From positions 4,956,501 to 5,020,500 of the forward strand of contig NZ_CP018632.1 of NCBI RefSeq assembly GCF_002215215.1: a stretch of DNA of 64,000 nucleotides. Reading direction: 5' to 3'. Below, in pieces: positions 1-8,939 of the stretch. Source of the stretch: Granulosicoccus antarcticus IMCC3135 (lineage in GTDB: Bacteria; Pseudomonadota; Gammaproteobacteria; Granulosicoccales; Granulosicoccaceae). A program made the position numbers and the translations under genes. Each line of letters starts with the position of its first letter. The first letter of the stretch is position 1. The notes beneath the pieces are model-generated. The model saw nothing but the letters and a program-made list of their open reading frames with translations, was not told the origin of the DNA and did no database searches.

Positions 1-589
1 CCCCCTTTGGCACTTGCAGCAATGAGGCAAAATCCCCATCAGCATGCAGATGCGTGGACAGTATTCCCGGCGAATTGTCACGCTTGAGAATGACTGCTCC
101 GGCACCATCGCCGAACAAGACACAGGTGTTCCGATCGGTCCAGTCAATAATACGGGAGAACGTCTCAGCTCCAATCACCAAGGCAGTCTTCACACTACCG
201 GTGCGCATGAACTGATCAGCGACAGATAGAGCGTAGACAAAACCGGTACAGACGGCCTGGATGTCGAATGCCGGGCAACCATGGATTCCCAGTCGACTCT
301 GCAACAGGCAGGCTGTACTGGGAAATACCTGATCTGCCGTGGTAGTGGCGACAATGATCAGATCAATGTCCGAACACTGAATTCCCGAGGCTTCGATGGC
401 ACGTCGGGCGGCTTTTTCAGCCAGATCCACCGTGAACTCGCCTTCTGCCGCAATATGCCTTTGCGTAATACCCGTCCGCTCCCGAATCCAGGCATCGCTG
501 GTATCGACGGTTTTTTCCAGTTCGGCATTGGTTACCACACGATCTGGCAGGTAACCGCCGGTCCCAACGATACGCGAGAAATGTGTCAT
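1..589 (-). CDS. fabH: 3-oxoacyl-ACP synthase III, 3' part cut off by the window edge
   Basis: Starts fatty acid elongation by condensing acetyl-CoA (or another acyl-CoA) with malonyl-ACP in the cytoplasm. The frame runs open from an ATG at 589 to the window edge, giving 196 residues of a family of about 320. The N-terminal motif [10 protein letters not shown] and the nucleophile region AVCTGF (Cys114) are seen, as is FGDGAGA further on. The His and Asn of the FabH triad would lie beyond the edge. It follows plsX by about 90 bp on the same strand, the usual rpmF-plsX-fabH order, so it is probably the promoter-distal gene of that operon. The identification is firm; only the C-terminus is missing. 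Confidence 0.95.
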   Translation of the reverse strand, partial: MTHFSRIVGTGGYLPDRVVTNAELEKTVDTSDAWIRERTGITQRHIAAEGEFTVDLAEKAARRAIEASGIQCSDIDLIIVATTTADQVFPSTACLLQSRLGIHGCPAFDIQAVCTGFVYALSVADQFMRTGSVKTALVIGAETFSRIIDWTDRNTCVLFGDGAGAVILKRDNSPGILSTHLHADGDFASLLQVPKG

Positions 590-677
590 GTTATCGGTGC
601 TTATTGCCTAGAGCCGTCATACGACAGCAGTGGCCGCAGCGCTTGCCTGGCAATCAGCCGCGCCACGGGCAGAATTA

Positions 678-1685
678 TCAGGCCGCGTTGAGCGTCTCAC
701 CCAAGCGATCCGCAATCATTGAAGGAAGATTGTGGCCTATTTCCAGCAGAGCGATATCAATAGCGTTAGCAAAAGCCAGCGCATCCGCACCGCCATGACT
801 TTTGACAACAACACCCTGCAAGCCCAACAGACTGGCGCCGTTATAGCGTCTGGGGTCGATACGATTACCGAAAGCCTGAAGAATGGGTCGTGCAAGCAAT
901 CCCACCAGCTTGTTCCAGAGAGAGCGTTTGAACTCCTCCTTCAAATAGTGAGACACCATGCGGGCTACACCCTCACTCGTTTTCAGTGAGACGTTGCCGA
1001 CGAAACCATCACAGACCACGACATCGACCTTGTCCGTATAGATTTCATTGCCTTCAACGAAGCCGGTGTAATTCAGTGAGCTATTGGCCAGCAAAGGCGC
1101 CGCCAGCTTGACCTGTTCATTGCCCTTGATATCTTCCGAGCCGATGTTAAGCAGAGCAACACGCGGTCGCTCAATACCGTCCACTGCCTGGGCCAGAATC
1201 GAACCCATCAGCGCGAACTGATAAAGATTTTTGGCCGAACTATCAACATTTGCGCCCAGATCGAGCATATGCGTATGACCATCAATCGCCGGGATGATGG
1301 CGGCAATAGCGGGTCTGTCGATACCACTGACTGTTTTCAGCACAAACTTGCTGATAGCCATCAATGCACCGGTATTGCCCGAACTGACGCAAGCATCCGC
1401 CTTGCCTTCCTTGACCAGGTTGATGGCAATACGCATCGAGGATTTTTTCTTGGTGCGTAGCGCGACGGCAGCACTATCATCCATGGTAACTACCTCGGAG
1501 GCAGGCACAATGGAATAGCGACCGTCCGGCAAAGGAACACTGCCGATATGTTGATTGATGTGGTCGGGATCACCCACCAGCACCAGATGAACATCACTAC
1601 GCTGACCAAGCACGGTGCGCACGGCATCGATAATGATACCCGTGCCACCGTCGCCACTCATGGCGTCAATTGCGACTGTCAGCAT
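678..1685 (-). CDS. plsX: phosphate acyltransferase PlsX
   Basis: Makes acyl-phosphate from acyl-ACP, the acyl donor for PlsY in phospholipid synthesis; a peripheral membrane enzyme. The 335-residue length is normal for the family. The N-terminus IAIDAMSGDGG-like (here VAIDAMSGDGGTG) and the internal DLGANVDSS and VVCDGFVGNVSLKTSEG motifs are typical. The ATG at 1685 is the only sensible start because the conserved strand begins at residue 3. It lies between rpmF upstream and fabH downstream on the minus strand, the standard gammaproteobacterial arrangement. Confidence 0.97.
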   Translation of the reverse strand: MLTVAIDAMSGDGGTGIIIDAVRTVLGQRSDVHLVLVGDPDHINQHIGSVPLPDGRYSIVPASEVVTMDDSAAVALRTKKKSSMRIAINLVKEGKADACVSSGNTGALMAISKFVLKTVSGIDRPAIAAIIPAIDGHTHMLDLGANVDSSAKNLYQFALMGSILAQAVDGIERPRVALLNIGSEDIKGNEQVKLAAPLLANSSLNYTGFVEGNEIYTDKVDVVVCDGFVGNVSLKTSEGVARMVSHYLKEEFKRSLWNKLVGLLARPILQAFGNRIDPRRYNGASLLGLQGVVVKSHGGADALAFANAIDIALLEIGHNLPSMIADRLGETLNAA

Positions 1686-1767
1686 GTGTGGTAGTAAGTT
1701 GTCCTGAACTCATCCACAAATTGCTTCAGAGACCTGCTGGATGAGTAAGGGGACATCTTGTCAGTAT

Positions 1768-1965
1768 CTACTCGTCGTCGTCTTCTGATACTTCAGGAGT
1801 CTGTACTACTTGATTACCACGATAGAAACCATCGGCAGTCACGTGGTGACGACGATGTAGTTCACCAGTAGTAGGATCAGTAGAGAGAGTAGGGTTTTTC
1901 AGTGCATCGTGCGAACGACGCATGCCGCGACGTGAGGGTGTCTTGCGGCTCTTTTGAACGGCCAT
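1768..1965 (-). CDS. rpmF: 50S ribosomal protein L32
   Basis: Small basic ribosomal protein of the large subunit, 65 residues. The N-terminus [20 protein letters not shown] is the L32 signature. There are no zinc-binding cysteine pairs, so this is the zinc-independent (C-minus) form. The C-terminus ends in an acidic EDDDE tail, slightly longer than in E. coli. It sits directly downstream of yceD and upstream of plsX, as in most gammaproteobacteria, linking ribosome and lipid synthesis in one transcript. Confidence 0.96.
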   Translation of the reverse strand: MAVQKSRKTPSRRGMRRSHDALKNPTLSTDPTTGELHRRHHVTADGFYRGNQVVQTPEVSEDDDE

Positions 1966-1987
1966 GACTTCTTATCCAGTAGAGAGG

Positions 1988-2506
1988 TTAATGTAAATTC
2001 AGTTTCTTCAATGCGGCAAAGGGATTGGGTTTCCCCTCCTCCACTTCAACAGGCAGGTCACCGAATTCTGTCGGGCCTTGATTGCATGCTGACATGTCGC
2101 TGTGTTTCGGTACTTCAGGCACGTGCAAAATCACTTCGTCTTCGAACAAATCGACAACATGAATATGCCCTTGATCATCAAGTATTACGGGGTCGAACTC
2201 TTTGGGTAATTCCTCTGCTTTCAGTTCATCGTCGACAAAAATCAGTTCGAACGGCTCACTAACATCAAAGTCCATCGGCTCCAGACAACGCTGACAGATT
2301 AGTGTAAACCGTGTCTCCAGACGCCCACTAATCACTATGTGATTCTTGAGTCGCGAAAACAAGGCGCTAACCTGTACATCATTGTTACTGGACGCCAGAA
2401 TGCCGCTGAGCCGTTTCAATTGACTCTGCGGCAAAACAAGCTCGAAGCGTGTTCCCTCACGGGCCAATAACTCGGGTTTGAATCGCTGAGGAAGTGCCTT
2501 GACCAT
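1988..2506 (-). CDS. yceD: YceD/DUF177 family protein, 23S rRNA accumulation protein
   Basis: DUF177 proteins are needed for normal 23S rRNA accumulation in E. coli and plants; the exact mechanism is unclear. The reading frame is open further upstream, but I place the start at the ATG at 2506 (MVKALPQRF), which gives 172 residues, the family norm. A start further up would run into the divergent maf gene. A CQRCLEPM motif (one C..C pair) sits in mid-protein and an acidic stretch follows. It is immediately upstream of rpmF and shares its operon. Its 5' end is divergent from maf with only 32 bp between the start codons. Confidence 0.9.
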   Translation of the reverse strand: MVKALPQRFKPELLAREGTRFELVLPQSQLKRLSGILASSNNDVQVSALFSRLKNHIVISGRLETRFTLICQRCLEPMDFDVSEPFELIFVDDELKAEELPKEFDPVILDDQGHIHVVDLFEDEVILHVPEVPKHSDMSACNQGPTEFGDLPVEVEEGKPNPFAALKKLNLH

Positions 2507-2538
2507 AACCCACGAATAATAAAGAAAGGAGTGAAAGT

Positions 2539-3120
2539 TTGCAAGTGCTTGTTCTAGCATCAGGATCACGATATCGGGCAGAACTTCTGCAAAGACTGAA
2601 GCTGCCGTTCTCGCAGCTCTCCCCGGATATCGATGAAACCGCCACCCCGGGAGAGCCTCCCGCCGCACTGGCAACACGATTGGCTGGCGCCAAAGCCGCA
2701 GCAGCGCGCAGTTTGACGTCAGAGCCGGCCATTATAATAGCGTCTGACCAAGTTGCAGCATTAAATTTTGAACGTCTGCGAAAACCCGGCTCCGTGGAAC
2801 TGGCGCGAGCGCAAATTAATAAAATGAATGGTCAATATGTCGACTTCTTCACGGCACTTTGTCTGCTGGATACCACTACTGGACACCAATTTACCGCTCT
2901 GGACCACACCCGAGCCCGCCTGCGAGAGCTGAGCGAGGCAGAAATCACCCGTTACATCGATGCAGATCTGCCGCTGGACTGCGCCGGCAGCTTCAAAGTG
3001 GAGTCCCTGGGGATCAGTTTATTCGATTCAGTCGACAGTAGTGATCCGACCGCACTGATCGGATTACCACTGATTGCCCTGTGCAAGGGGTTGCGGACAT
3101 TCGGCTTCTCACTGCCCTGA
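2539..3120 (+). CDS. yceF: Maf/YceF-type nucleotide pyrophosphatase
   Basis: Hydrolyses modified nucleoside triphosphates; the YceF subfamily prefers 7-methyl-GTP. The N-terminus LASGSRYRAELL matches the Maf signature. The SxYR form (Tyr rather than Pro-Arg) and the neighbourhood of yceD-rpmF point to YceF rather than the dTTP/UTP-specific YhdE. The start is a TTG at 2539, chosen because an AGGAG ribosome site at 2527-2531 lies 7 bases upstream and the conserved strand begins at residue 3. Full length is 193 residues. It converges with pgpA, only 3 bp beyond its stop. Confidence 0.93.
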   Translation: MQVLVLASGSRYRAELLQRLKLPFSQLSPDIDETATPGEPPAALATRLAGAKAAAARSLTSEPAIIIASDQVAALNFERLRKPGSVELARAQINKMNGQYVDFFTALCLLDTTTGHQFTALDHTRARLRELSEAEITRYIDADLPLDCAGSFKVESLGISLFDSVDSSDPTALIGLPLIALCKGLRTFGFSLP

Positions 3121-3123
3121 CAA

Positions 3124-3603
3124 TCAAAGCAGACGCAGCAGAATCTGCAGCACCAGCAATGAAAACAGACCAGCCAACACATCATCGAGCATGATTCCAA
3201 GACCACCGTGAACCTGGCGATCTATCCAGCTGATCGGCCATGGCTTGCTGATATCAAATATGCGGAACACCACAAACCCGGCCAACACCCACCAGGTGGT
3301 ACGCGGCATGGCCATCATGGTAATCAGATAGCCAACCACCTCGTCCCAGACGATGCCCGGGTGATCATGCACCCCCAGAGCTTGTGCACAGACATGGCAG
3401 CACCAGACCCCGATAGCAAACAGCACCAGCAACGCCACGCTGTAACCCAGCAGAGACTGAGGCATGAGAAACAGCAGCGGGATTCCCAATAGCGTCCCGA
3501 AAGTGCCAGGTGCACGCGGTGCGAGGCCCAATCCGGCCCCCAGAGCCAGGAAATTGGCAGGCCCGGCGAACAGGTCTGCAGGCTTGATTGCTTTCAGGCT
3601 CAA
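3124..3603 (-). CDS. pgpA: phosphatidylglycerophosphatase A
   Basis: Integral inner-membrane enzyme that dephosphorylates phosphatidylglycerol-phosphate. The 159-residue length, the motif APRAPGTFGTLLG, the VWDEVVGYL segment and the DDVLAG motif near the C-terminus are PgpA hallmarks; three to four hydrophobic segments are evident. The start overlaps the 3' end of nusB by 4 bp (ATGA type), so the two genes are translationally coupled. In many relatives the order is nusB-thiL-pgpA; here thiL is absent between them. Confidence 0.95.
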   Translation of the reverse strand: MSLKAIKPADLFAGPANFLALGAGLGLAPRAPGTFGTLLGIPLLFLMPQSLLGYSVALLVLFAIGVWCCHVCAQALGVHDHPGIVWDEVVGYLITMMAMPRTTWWVLAGFVVFRIFDISKPWPISWIDRQVHGGLGIMLDDVLAGLFSLLVLQILLRLL

Positions 3604-4241
3604 CGTTTTCTCATTTCCAGTGGTCGAACGGCAAGTGCCAGCTTATCCAGCACCCCATTGACGTAACGATGGCCTTTGTCGGCGCCATATCGCTTGGTGA
3701 TCTCGATGCCTTCATTGATAACAACACGCGCCGGGATATCCGGACATTCGGTCAGTTCAAAGGCCGCAACACGCAACACACCGCGTTCGATCGGATCCAG
3801 CTCGGCAATCGGTCGGTCCAATGCATCGAATAGCGTCGCATCGATAAGCTCAGGGTTATGACTGACGCCATTGAAAAGTCGTGTGAAATACTCAACATCC
3901 ACACGCCCCATGTCTTGTTTTTCCATGAACTGCGTGCGCACATCGGAACTTTGCCCGCCACTGACATCCCATTGATACAGGGCTTGCAGCGCCTTTTCAC
4001 GGGCGTAGCGCCGTGATTGCGAAAGACTGACCTTCTTGGCAGGCTTGGGCTTATCAGCCGTCTCCGCCTCTGTTGCGTGAGCCTCAGAGGACTGAGTCGC
4101 ACGGGCCTCTTGCTCCAACTCGGCTTCACGCAACATGTCACCCAACGAGCGAGGCTCTTCGGTGCCAGGGATCACGGGATCAAGTGGTGCTGAAGACACC
4201 TCGTCTGTTTGTGGAATCTTTTTCACGGGTTTTGCCCTCAA
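3600..4241 (-). CDS. nusB: transcription antitermination factor NusB with N-terminal extension
   Basis: Binds boxA RNA with NusE (S10) in rRNA antitermination. The NusB fold occupies roughly residues 75-213 ([19 protein letters not shown], then [12 protein letters not shown] and [10 protein letters not shown] near the end). The first 75 or so residues are an acidic, Ala/Glu/Lys-rich extension that is not part of the family, whose usual length is about 140-160. I keep the ATG at 4241 because it overlaps the cysS stop codon as ATGA, the normal coupling signal. No other start with a better ribosome site was evident. The neighbours are cysS upstream and pgpA downstream. Confidence 0.9.
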   Translation of the reverse strand: MRAKPVKKIPQTDEVSSAPLDPVIPGTEEPRSLGDMLREAELEQEARATQSSEAHATEAETADKPKPAKKVSLSQSRRYAREKALQALYQWDVSGGQSSDVRTQFMEKQDMGRVDVEYFTRLFNGVSHNPELIDATLFDALDRPIAELDPIERGVLRVAAFELTECPDIPARVVINEGIEITKRYGADKGHRYVNGVLDKLALAVRPLEMRKR

Positions 4242-5656
4242 TCGCGGCGCCAGGTGGTTTTGCCACCGGCATCTTCCAATACAACACCCTGTGCAGCCAG
4301 TTCGTCACGAATCTGGTCGCTACGGGAAAAATCCTTTGCGGCTCTGGCCGCCTGTCGTTCTTTGATCAATGTGTCTATCTGTGCAGCCGATGGCCCATCC
4401 TCGCTGGCCTCGCCCTGCAGCATAACCTCTGGATCCTTGTCCAGGACACCCAGCCGCCCGCCCAGATAGACCAGCGTCGAGGCCAACTTGCGCGAAACTG
4501 CGCTTTCCAGATCGGCTTCCTTGTTGAGCGAGTTGGCTAGCTCATGCAGCACAGCCAGGGCCTCTGGCGTGTTGAGATCATCGTCCATCGCAGCCTCGAA
4601 ACGCTCCAGATAACCAGCATCCAGTGCCGTTGTATCCACAGCAGTTGACGCCTGGGTCAGCGCTTCTCTGTCGACAGGACGACCGCGTAGCGCCGTATAG
4701 AACCTGCGCAGTGCCGTGCGTGCGGCCAACAGGGCCTCGGTGGTGTAGTTGAGCGGACTGCGGTAATGGCTACCGATAATGAACGTCCGAATCTCCTCAC
4801 CCGAATAGTGCGCCAGAACGTCCCCGATGGTCATGAAGTTATTGAGCGACTTGGACATCTTTTCATCGCCAATTCGCACCAGACCATTGTGCATCCAGTA
4901 ACGGGCAAATCGACCACCGGTCAGAGCCTCACTCTGAGCTATCTCGTTTTCGTGATGTGGAAACTGCAGATCGGCTCCACCGCCGTGAATATCGAACTCC
5001 TCGCCCAACAGGTCCATTGACATGGCGGAGCATTCGATATGCCATCCGGGGCGCCCATCACCCCACGGCGACGGCCAGCTGGGCTCGCCAGGTTTGGATG
5101 ATTTCCAGAGTACGAAGTCTAGAGGGTCGCGCTTGTATTCGTCGACAGCAACCCGCTCACCGGCTCGCAGCTCGTCGACCTTGCGACCCGACAGCTTGCC
5201 GTATTCGGCAAACGATTTGACCGAATAGAAAACATCACCGTTATCGGCCGCATAGGCATGACCGGACTCGATCAGCTGGCCGATGATACGCACCATGCTC
5301 TTTATCGACTCTGTCGCTCGCGGCTCGTGCACGGGTGGCAAAACGTTCAGCGCACGCTCATCAGCGTGCATTTTTTCTATATACCGCTGCGACAGCTGAC
5401 CCGGGGTCACATTCTGTTCTGCAGCACGCTTGATGATCTTGTCATCCACATCCGTGATGTTGCGCACATAGTTGACCAGATAACCTGCTGACTGGAGATG
5501 CCGGAACAAAACATCGTAAACAATCATGACGCGGCCATGACCCACATGGCATTCGTCGTAAACCGTGATTCCACACACGTAGAGGCCCACATGGCCTGCT
5601 TTCAATGGCTTGAAAGGCTCCTTGCGTCGATTAAGTGTGTTGTAGATCTGCAGCAT
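4238..5656 (-). CDS. cysS: cysteinyl-tRNA synthetase
   Basis: Class I aminoacyl-tRNA synthetase that charges tRNA-Cys, 472 residues. The zinc-ligand Cys lies in YVCGITVYD near residue 28, the HIGH-equivalent HVGHGRV follows, and the second zinc site [11 protein letters not shown] and the KMSKS loop (KMSKSLNNF) are intact. It is the first gene of a coupled cysS-nusB-pgpA set on the minus strand. It is divergent from the cyclophilin gene, leaving about 138 bp for two promoters. Confidence 0.98.
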   Translation of the reverse strand: MLQIYNTLNRRKEPFKPLKAGHVGLYVCGITVYDECHVGHGRVMIVYDVLFRHLQSAGYLVNYVRNITDVDDKIIKRAAEQNVTPGQLSQRYIEKMHADERALNVLPPVHEPRATESIKSMVRIIGQLIESGHAYAADNGDVFYSVKSFAEYGKLSGRKVDELRAGERVAVDEYKRDPLDFVLWKSSKPGEPSWPSPWGDGRPGWHIECSAMSMDLLGEEFDIHGGGADLQFPHHENEIAQSEALTGGRFARYWMHNGLVRIGDEKMSKSLNNFMTIGDVLAHYSGEEIRTFIIGSHYRSPLNYTTEALLAARTALRRFYTALRGRPVDREALTQASTAVDTTALDAGYLERFEAAMDDDLNTPEALAVLHELANSLNKEADLESAVSRKLASTLVYLGGRLGVLDKDPEVMLQGEASEDGPSAAQIDTLIKERQAARAAKDFSRSDQIRDELAAQGVVLEDAGGKTTWRRD

Positions 5657-5794
5657 GTCGAATGGATGAAGCGGGTAATTGGGGAAGTTTGGCCGAAGCC
5701 TATCAGATTACCCGATGGTTACTGGCAGGAGTGAGGCTACAAATACCGTTAAAATTGCAGATGTCAGGTAAATACCGAAATGACAGGAATTCGC

Positions 5795-6625
5795 ATGCCC
5801 TCTTTCACCGTCGTTACCACTGCCCTTGCGGAGGTAATCTCTACAGCTCTCAACCGGCTGCCACAAGCAAGTACCGCGCTGCTGGCTCTGCTGGCCACAC
5901 TGCTGACGCCTCAGTCGGCACTTGCCGCCAGTGGCACCAGAGTGATGCTGGACACCACTCAGGGGCCCATCGTGCTGGAGCTTGATGATAAACGCGCCCC
6001 GCAATCCGTCAAGAATTTTCTCGAATATGTTGATAGCGGCTTCTATGACGACACCTTGTTTCATCGGGTCATAGAGGGTTTCATGATTCAGGGAGGCGGC
6101 TTCAACCAGAAATACCAGAAGAAACCGACTCGCTCACCTGTCAGCAATGAGGCCTACAACGGCTTGCGTAATCGGCACTACACCATTGCCATGGCAAGAA
6201 CAACGGCACCACATTCCGCCACGTCACAATTCTTCATCAATAGCGAAGACAATTCCAACCTGAACCATACCGATACCACTCAGCGTGGCTGGGGCTACGC
6301 CGTATTCGGGCGAGTCGTGGAAGGCCAGGACGTTGTCGATGCCATCTCGCGTGTGCGTACCGGAGCAGGCGGCCCCTTCAGCCGGGATGTGCCGACTGAA
6401 CCTGTCATCATTCTGTCCGCATCACGAGTCCAGCAATCTGATACCGCCGCGGCCGCACAGGCCGACAACAACAATCTTTCCGGATCAGGCAAAACCTCAT
6501 CAACACCCGAACAGGAACTGCCAAAGTCTACAACGGCACCTGGAAATACACCCCTACCCGCAGCTACGCCTGCGGCTGACAACGTTGCTGATAACAACCC
6601 GCAGCAACCCATCGAACAAAACTGA
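5795..6625 (+). CDS. ppiA: exported cyclophilin-type peptidyl-prolyl isomerase with a low-complexity tail
   Basis: Catalyses cis-trans isomerisation of proline bonds, probably in the periplasm. A hydrophobic stretch ending PQSALA near residue 45 is a likely signal peptide after an unusually long n-region. The cyclophilin domain spans about residues 46-215 with the motifs FHRVIEGFMIQGG, SQFFIN and GYAVFGRVVEG. The last 60 or so residues are Ala/Asn/Pro/Thr-rich and look disordered. I chose the ATG at 5795 over the in-frame ATG at 5780 because AGGAA lies 5 bases before it. The cytoplasmic paralogue ppiB follows about 105 bp downstream. Confidence 0.9.
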   Translation: MPSFTVVTTALAEVISTALNRLPQASTALLALLATLLTPQSALAASGTRVMLDTTQGPIVLELDDKRAPQSVKNFLEYVDSGFYDDTLFHRVIEGFMIQGGGFNQKYQKKPTRSPVSNEAYNGLRNRHYTIAMARTTAPHSATSQFFINSEDNSNLNHTDTTQRGWGYAVFGRVVEGQDVVDAISRVRTGAGGPFSRDVPTEPVIILSASRVQQSDTAAAAQADNNNLSGSGKTSSTPEQELPKSTTAPGNTPLPAATPAADNVADNNPQQPIEQN

Positions 6626-6730
6626 TCAGCGGCTGACGCATAAACTGCATACAACCGTCCTGCCAGAGCAGGCACGGTTGTCAGACTGCTACACTTCGCA
6701 CTTGTTTCTAAAAGAACTTCGGTAAATTTA

Positions 6731-7231
6731 ATGAAAGCGACCATTACGACCAACAAGGGCACCATCGTGCTTGAGCTCGACACTGCAGCAGCACCAGAGA
6801 CTTGTGCCAACTTCAAGCGCTATGCTGACGAAGGACATTACGCCTCTACGATCTTCCATCGCGTTATCCCCAACTTCATGATCCAGGGCGGCGGCTTCAC
6901 AGCTGACATGGACCAGAAGAGCACACACGAGAACATCAAGAACGAAGCAGCCAACGGTTTGAAGAACGACACTGGCAGCATCGCCATGGCTCGTACACCT
7001 GATCCGCATTCGGCCAGCTCACAGTTCTTCATCAACCTTTCTGACAACGACTTCCTCAACTTCCGTGACGAGTCTCAAGCAGGCTTCGGTTATTGCGTAT
7101 TCGGCAAGACTATCGAAGGCACTGACACGATCGCGGCCATAGCTGGCGTGCAAACCGGCTCCAACGGTCCTCACCAGGATGTTCCTGCTGAAGCTGTCAT
7201 CATCGAATCAATCTCCGTAAGCGAAGACTGA
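6731..7231 (+). CDS. ppiB: cytoplasmic cyclophilin peptidyl-prolyl isomerase B
   Basis: Single-domain cyclophilin, 166 residues, without a signal peptide. It starts MKATITTNKGTIVLELD like E. coli PpiB and carries FHRVIPNFMIQGGGF, SQFFINLSDN and GYCVFGKTIEG. It is very likely co-transcribed with lpxH, whose start is only 33 bp downstream; the ppiB-lpxH pairing is common in gammaproteobacteria. Confidence 0.96.
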   Translation: MKATITTNKGTIVLELDTAAAPETCANFKRYADEGHYASTIFHRVIPNFMIQGGGFTADMDQKSTHENIKNEAANGLKNDTGSIAMARTPDPHSASSQFFINLSDNDFLNFRDESQAGFGYCVFGKTIEGTDTIAAIAGVQTGSNGPHQDVPAEAVIIESISVSED

Positions 7232-7264
7232 TCAAACCACTCTGACGACCAAGGCCTACGCCTG

Positions 7265-7987
7265 ATGACTGGAAGCCATCTGTTCATCGCCGATCTGCAC
7301 CTGGATCCAGAAAACCAGTGCGTAAGCGAACTTGCCATGCGGTTCTTGCAAAAAGCCCATGGCAAGCAACATCTCTACATTCTCGGCGATCTGTTCGAGT
7401 ACTGGCTCGGTGATGACGTTGGCCTGCCTGTCTATACACAGGTGCTGGAAGAATTCAGACAACTGCGCGAATCCGGGTGCGGCATCACGGTCATGCATGG
7501 CAATCGTGATTTTCTGCTGGGAGAGGCTTTCGCCGAATCAGCAGGTGCCTGCCTGGTGCGTGACGACGAGATGATCATCACCCTGGGCGATGAACCTGTC
7601 CTACTCATGCATGGCGACACCCTGTGCACGGATGATGTTGACTATCAACGATTCCGGCACAATCTACGTGAGCCACGCTGGCAAAAGCAGTTTCTTGCAA
7701 AATCGGTTGATGAGCGGCGTGATCATGCTGAAGCAATGCGGGCGGCCAGCCACGATGCCAGTGCCGCTAAATCCGCTGTCATCATGGATGTCAATGCTGC
7801 TGCTGTAACCAAACACATGCAGGCCAGTAATTGCCATACCCTGATCCATGGTCACACGCATCGCCCTGCCGTACATAGCGGCATCCAGCCCGGAGATACC
7901 CGTTGGGTGGTCGGTGACTGGCATGACGATAGTGCCCAGTACGTGCAATGGGATGGACACGAATTTTCCCTGAACACATTCCGCTGA
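7265..7987 (+). CDS. lpxH: UDP-2,3-diacylglucosamine diphosphatase LpxH
   Basis: Cleaves UDP-2,3-diacylglucosamine to lipid X in lipid A synthesis, at the inner face of the inner membrane. All metallophosphoesterase motifs are present in its 240 residues: FIADLHLD, GDLFEYWLGDD, GNRDFLLG, MHGDTLC and HGHTHRPA. This confirms a Gram-negative host with lipid A. The ATG at 7265 is close behind ppiB. It ends just before a hairpin at 8001-8037. Confidence 0.97.
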   Translation: MTGSHLFIADLHLDPENQCVSELAMRFLQKAHGKQHLYILGDLFEYWLGDDVGLPVYTQVLEEFRQLRESGCGITVMHGNRDFLLGEAFAESAGACLVRDDEMIITLGDEPVLLMHGDTLCTDDVDYQRFRHNLREPRWQKQFLAKSVDERRDHAEAMRAASHDASAAKSAVIMDVNAAAVTKHMQASNCHTLIHGHTHRPAVHSGIQPGDTRWVVGDWHDDSAQYVQWDGHEFSLNTFR

Positions 7988-8000
7988 AGTGCTGCCAAGA

Positions 8001-8037
8001 GGATCGTGAAATCATTCACGCCCTCTTTCACGACTCC
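8001..8037. terminator. hairpin between convergent lpxH and DUF455 gene
   Basis: The arms TCGTGAAA (8004-8011) and TTTCACGA (8026-8033) pair perfectly, extended by GGA against CTCC with one bulged base, around a loop of about 14 nt. It sits exactly where lpxH (+) and the DUF455 gene (-) converge, so a bidirectional terminator is the natural reading. There is no strong T-run. The same 8-bp arm core recurs in the hairpin at 13139-13176. Confidence 0.5.
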
Positions 8038-8900
8038 TAACGCCCTTTTGACAGCTTGTATTCCTCTTCCATTTCCCTGATCAGTGCCAGCTCCTGTTCA
8101 TTGAAGCCTGCCTCCAGACGAGCCTCGCGATTATAGGGACTGCGCAGATAAGCACTATTTTCACCCTTCAGTAAATCTCTGAAGACCTGCGTACCATCCA
8201 GCGATTGCCTCTCACACAAGTATCGAAACCAGCGGTTGCCAACCTCTACGTGGGTGATTTCGTCCGTATAGATCCGCTGCAGGATCGCGGCAGTTTCCTC
8301 GTCTTTCAAATGCTGCAACTTGGCGATCATCGGTGGTGCCACATCCAAGCCTCGTGCTTCGAGTATGCGTGGCACCAACGCCATTCGTACGAGCACATCA
8401 TGATCGGTACGACGCGCCATATCCCAAAGCCCGTCATGTGCCGGCAAGGCTCCATAATGCGAATCAAGCTCAGCGAGCCTGTCATTCAACAATAGAAAAT
8501 GCTGGCCTTCGTCCGAGGCGACTCGCAACCAGTCAGTGACATACCTGAGCGGCATGTCGCGAAAGCGATAGACCGCATCAACGGCCAGATTGATGGCATT
8601 GAATTCGATATGCGCCAAGGAATGTACAAGAGCGATGCGACCGGCCAGCGAACCCAGGCCACGGCGAGCCAACTGATGCGCCTCTACCAACGCCGGTAAT
8701 GCAGGCCGGCCCGGCGCATCGAGCTGTCGAATAATCGAGACGCTTGAGCCAGGCATACTGGCTTGCTGATCGTCAGCGCTCACATCCTGCCATTGCTGGT
8801 AGAGATCAATGCTCGCATTCGCCTTGCTGACCGGGTCAACACAGAGCAACACTTTTTCGGACTCACTAAATACGTCGATCATGTCTTGCTCGGTTACCAT
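8037..8900 (-). CDS. DUF455 family ferritin-like protein
   Basis: Function unknown. The family has a ferritin-like four-helix fold. The sequence shows likely di-metal ligands in SLAHIEFNAINLA, ASDEGQHF and YTDEITHVEVG, spaced as in ferritin-like oxygenases and hydroxylases. The frame is open upstream, but I start at the ATG at 8900 (MVTEQDM), giving 287 residues; this avoids the divergent transporter gene. Only about 39 bp separate the two divergent starts, so the promoters must overlap. A tRNA-modifying or other di-iron role is possible but unproven. Confidence 0.8.
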   Translation of the reverse strand: MVTEQDMIDVFSESEKVLLCVDPVSKANASIDLYQQWQDVSADDQQASMPGSSVSIIRQLDAPGRPALPALVEAHQLARRGLGSLAGRIALVHSLAHIEFNAINLAVDAVYRFRDMPLRYVTDWLRVASDEGQHFLLLNDRLAELDSHYGALPAHDGLWDMARRTDHDVLVRMALVPRILEARGLDVAPPMIAKLQHLKDEETAAILQRIYTDEITHVEVGNRWFRYLCERQSLDGTQVFRDLLKGENSAYLRSPYNREARLEAGFNEQELALIREMEEEYKLSKGR

Positions 8901-8939
8901 GTAAAGCGCTCCTGCATCATAGCCAACTATCGAGACCCA

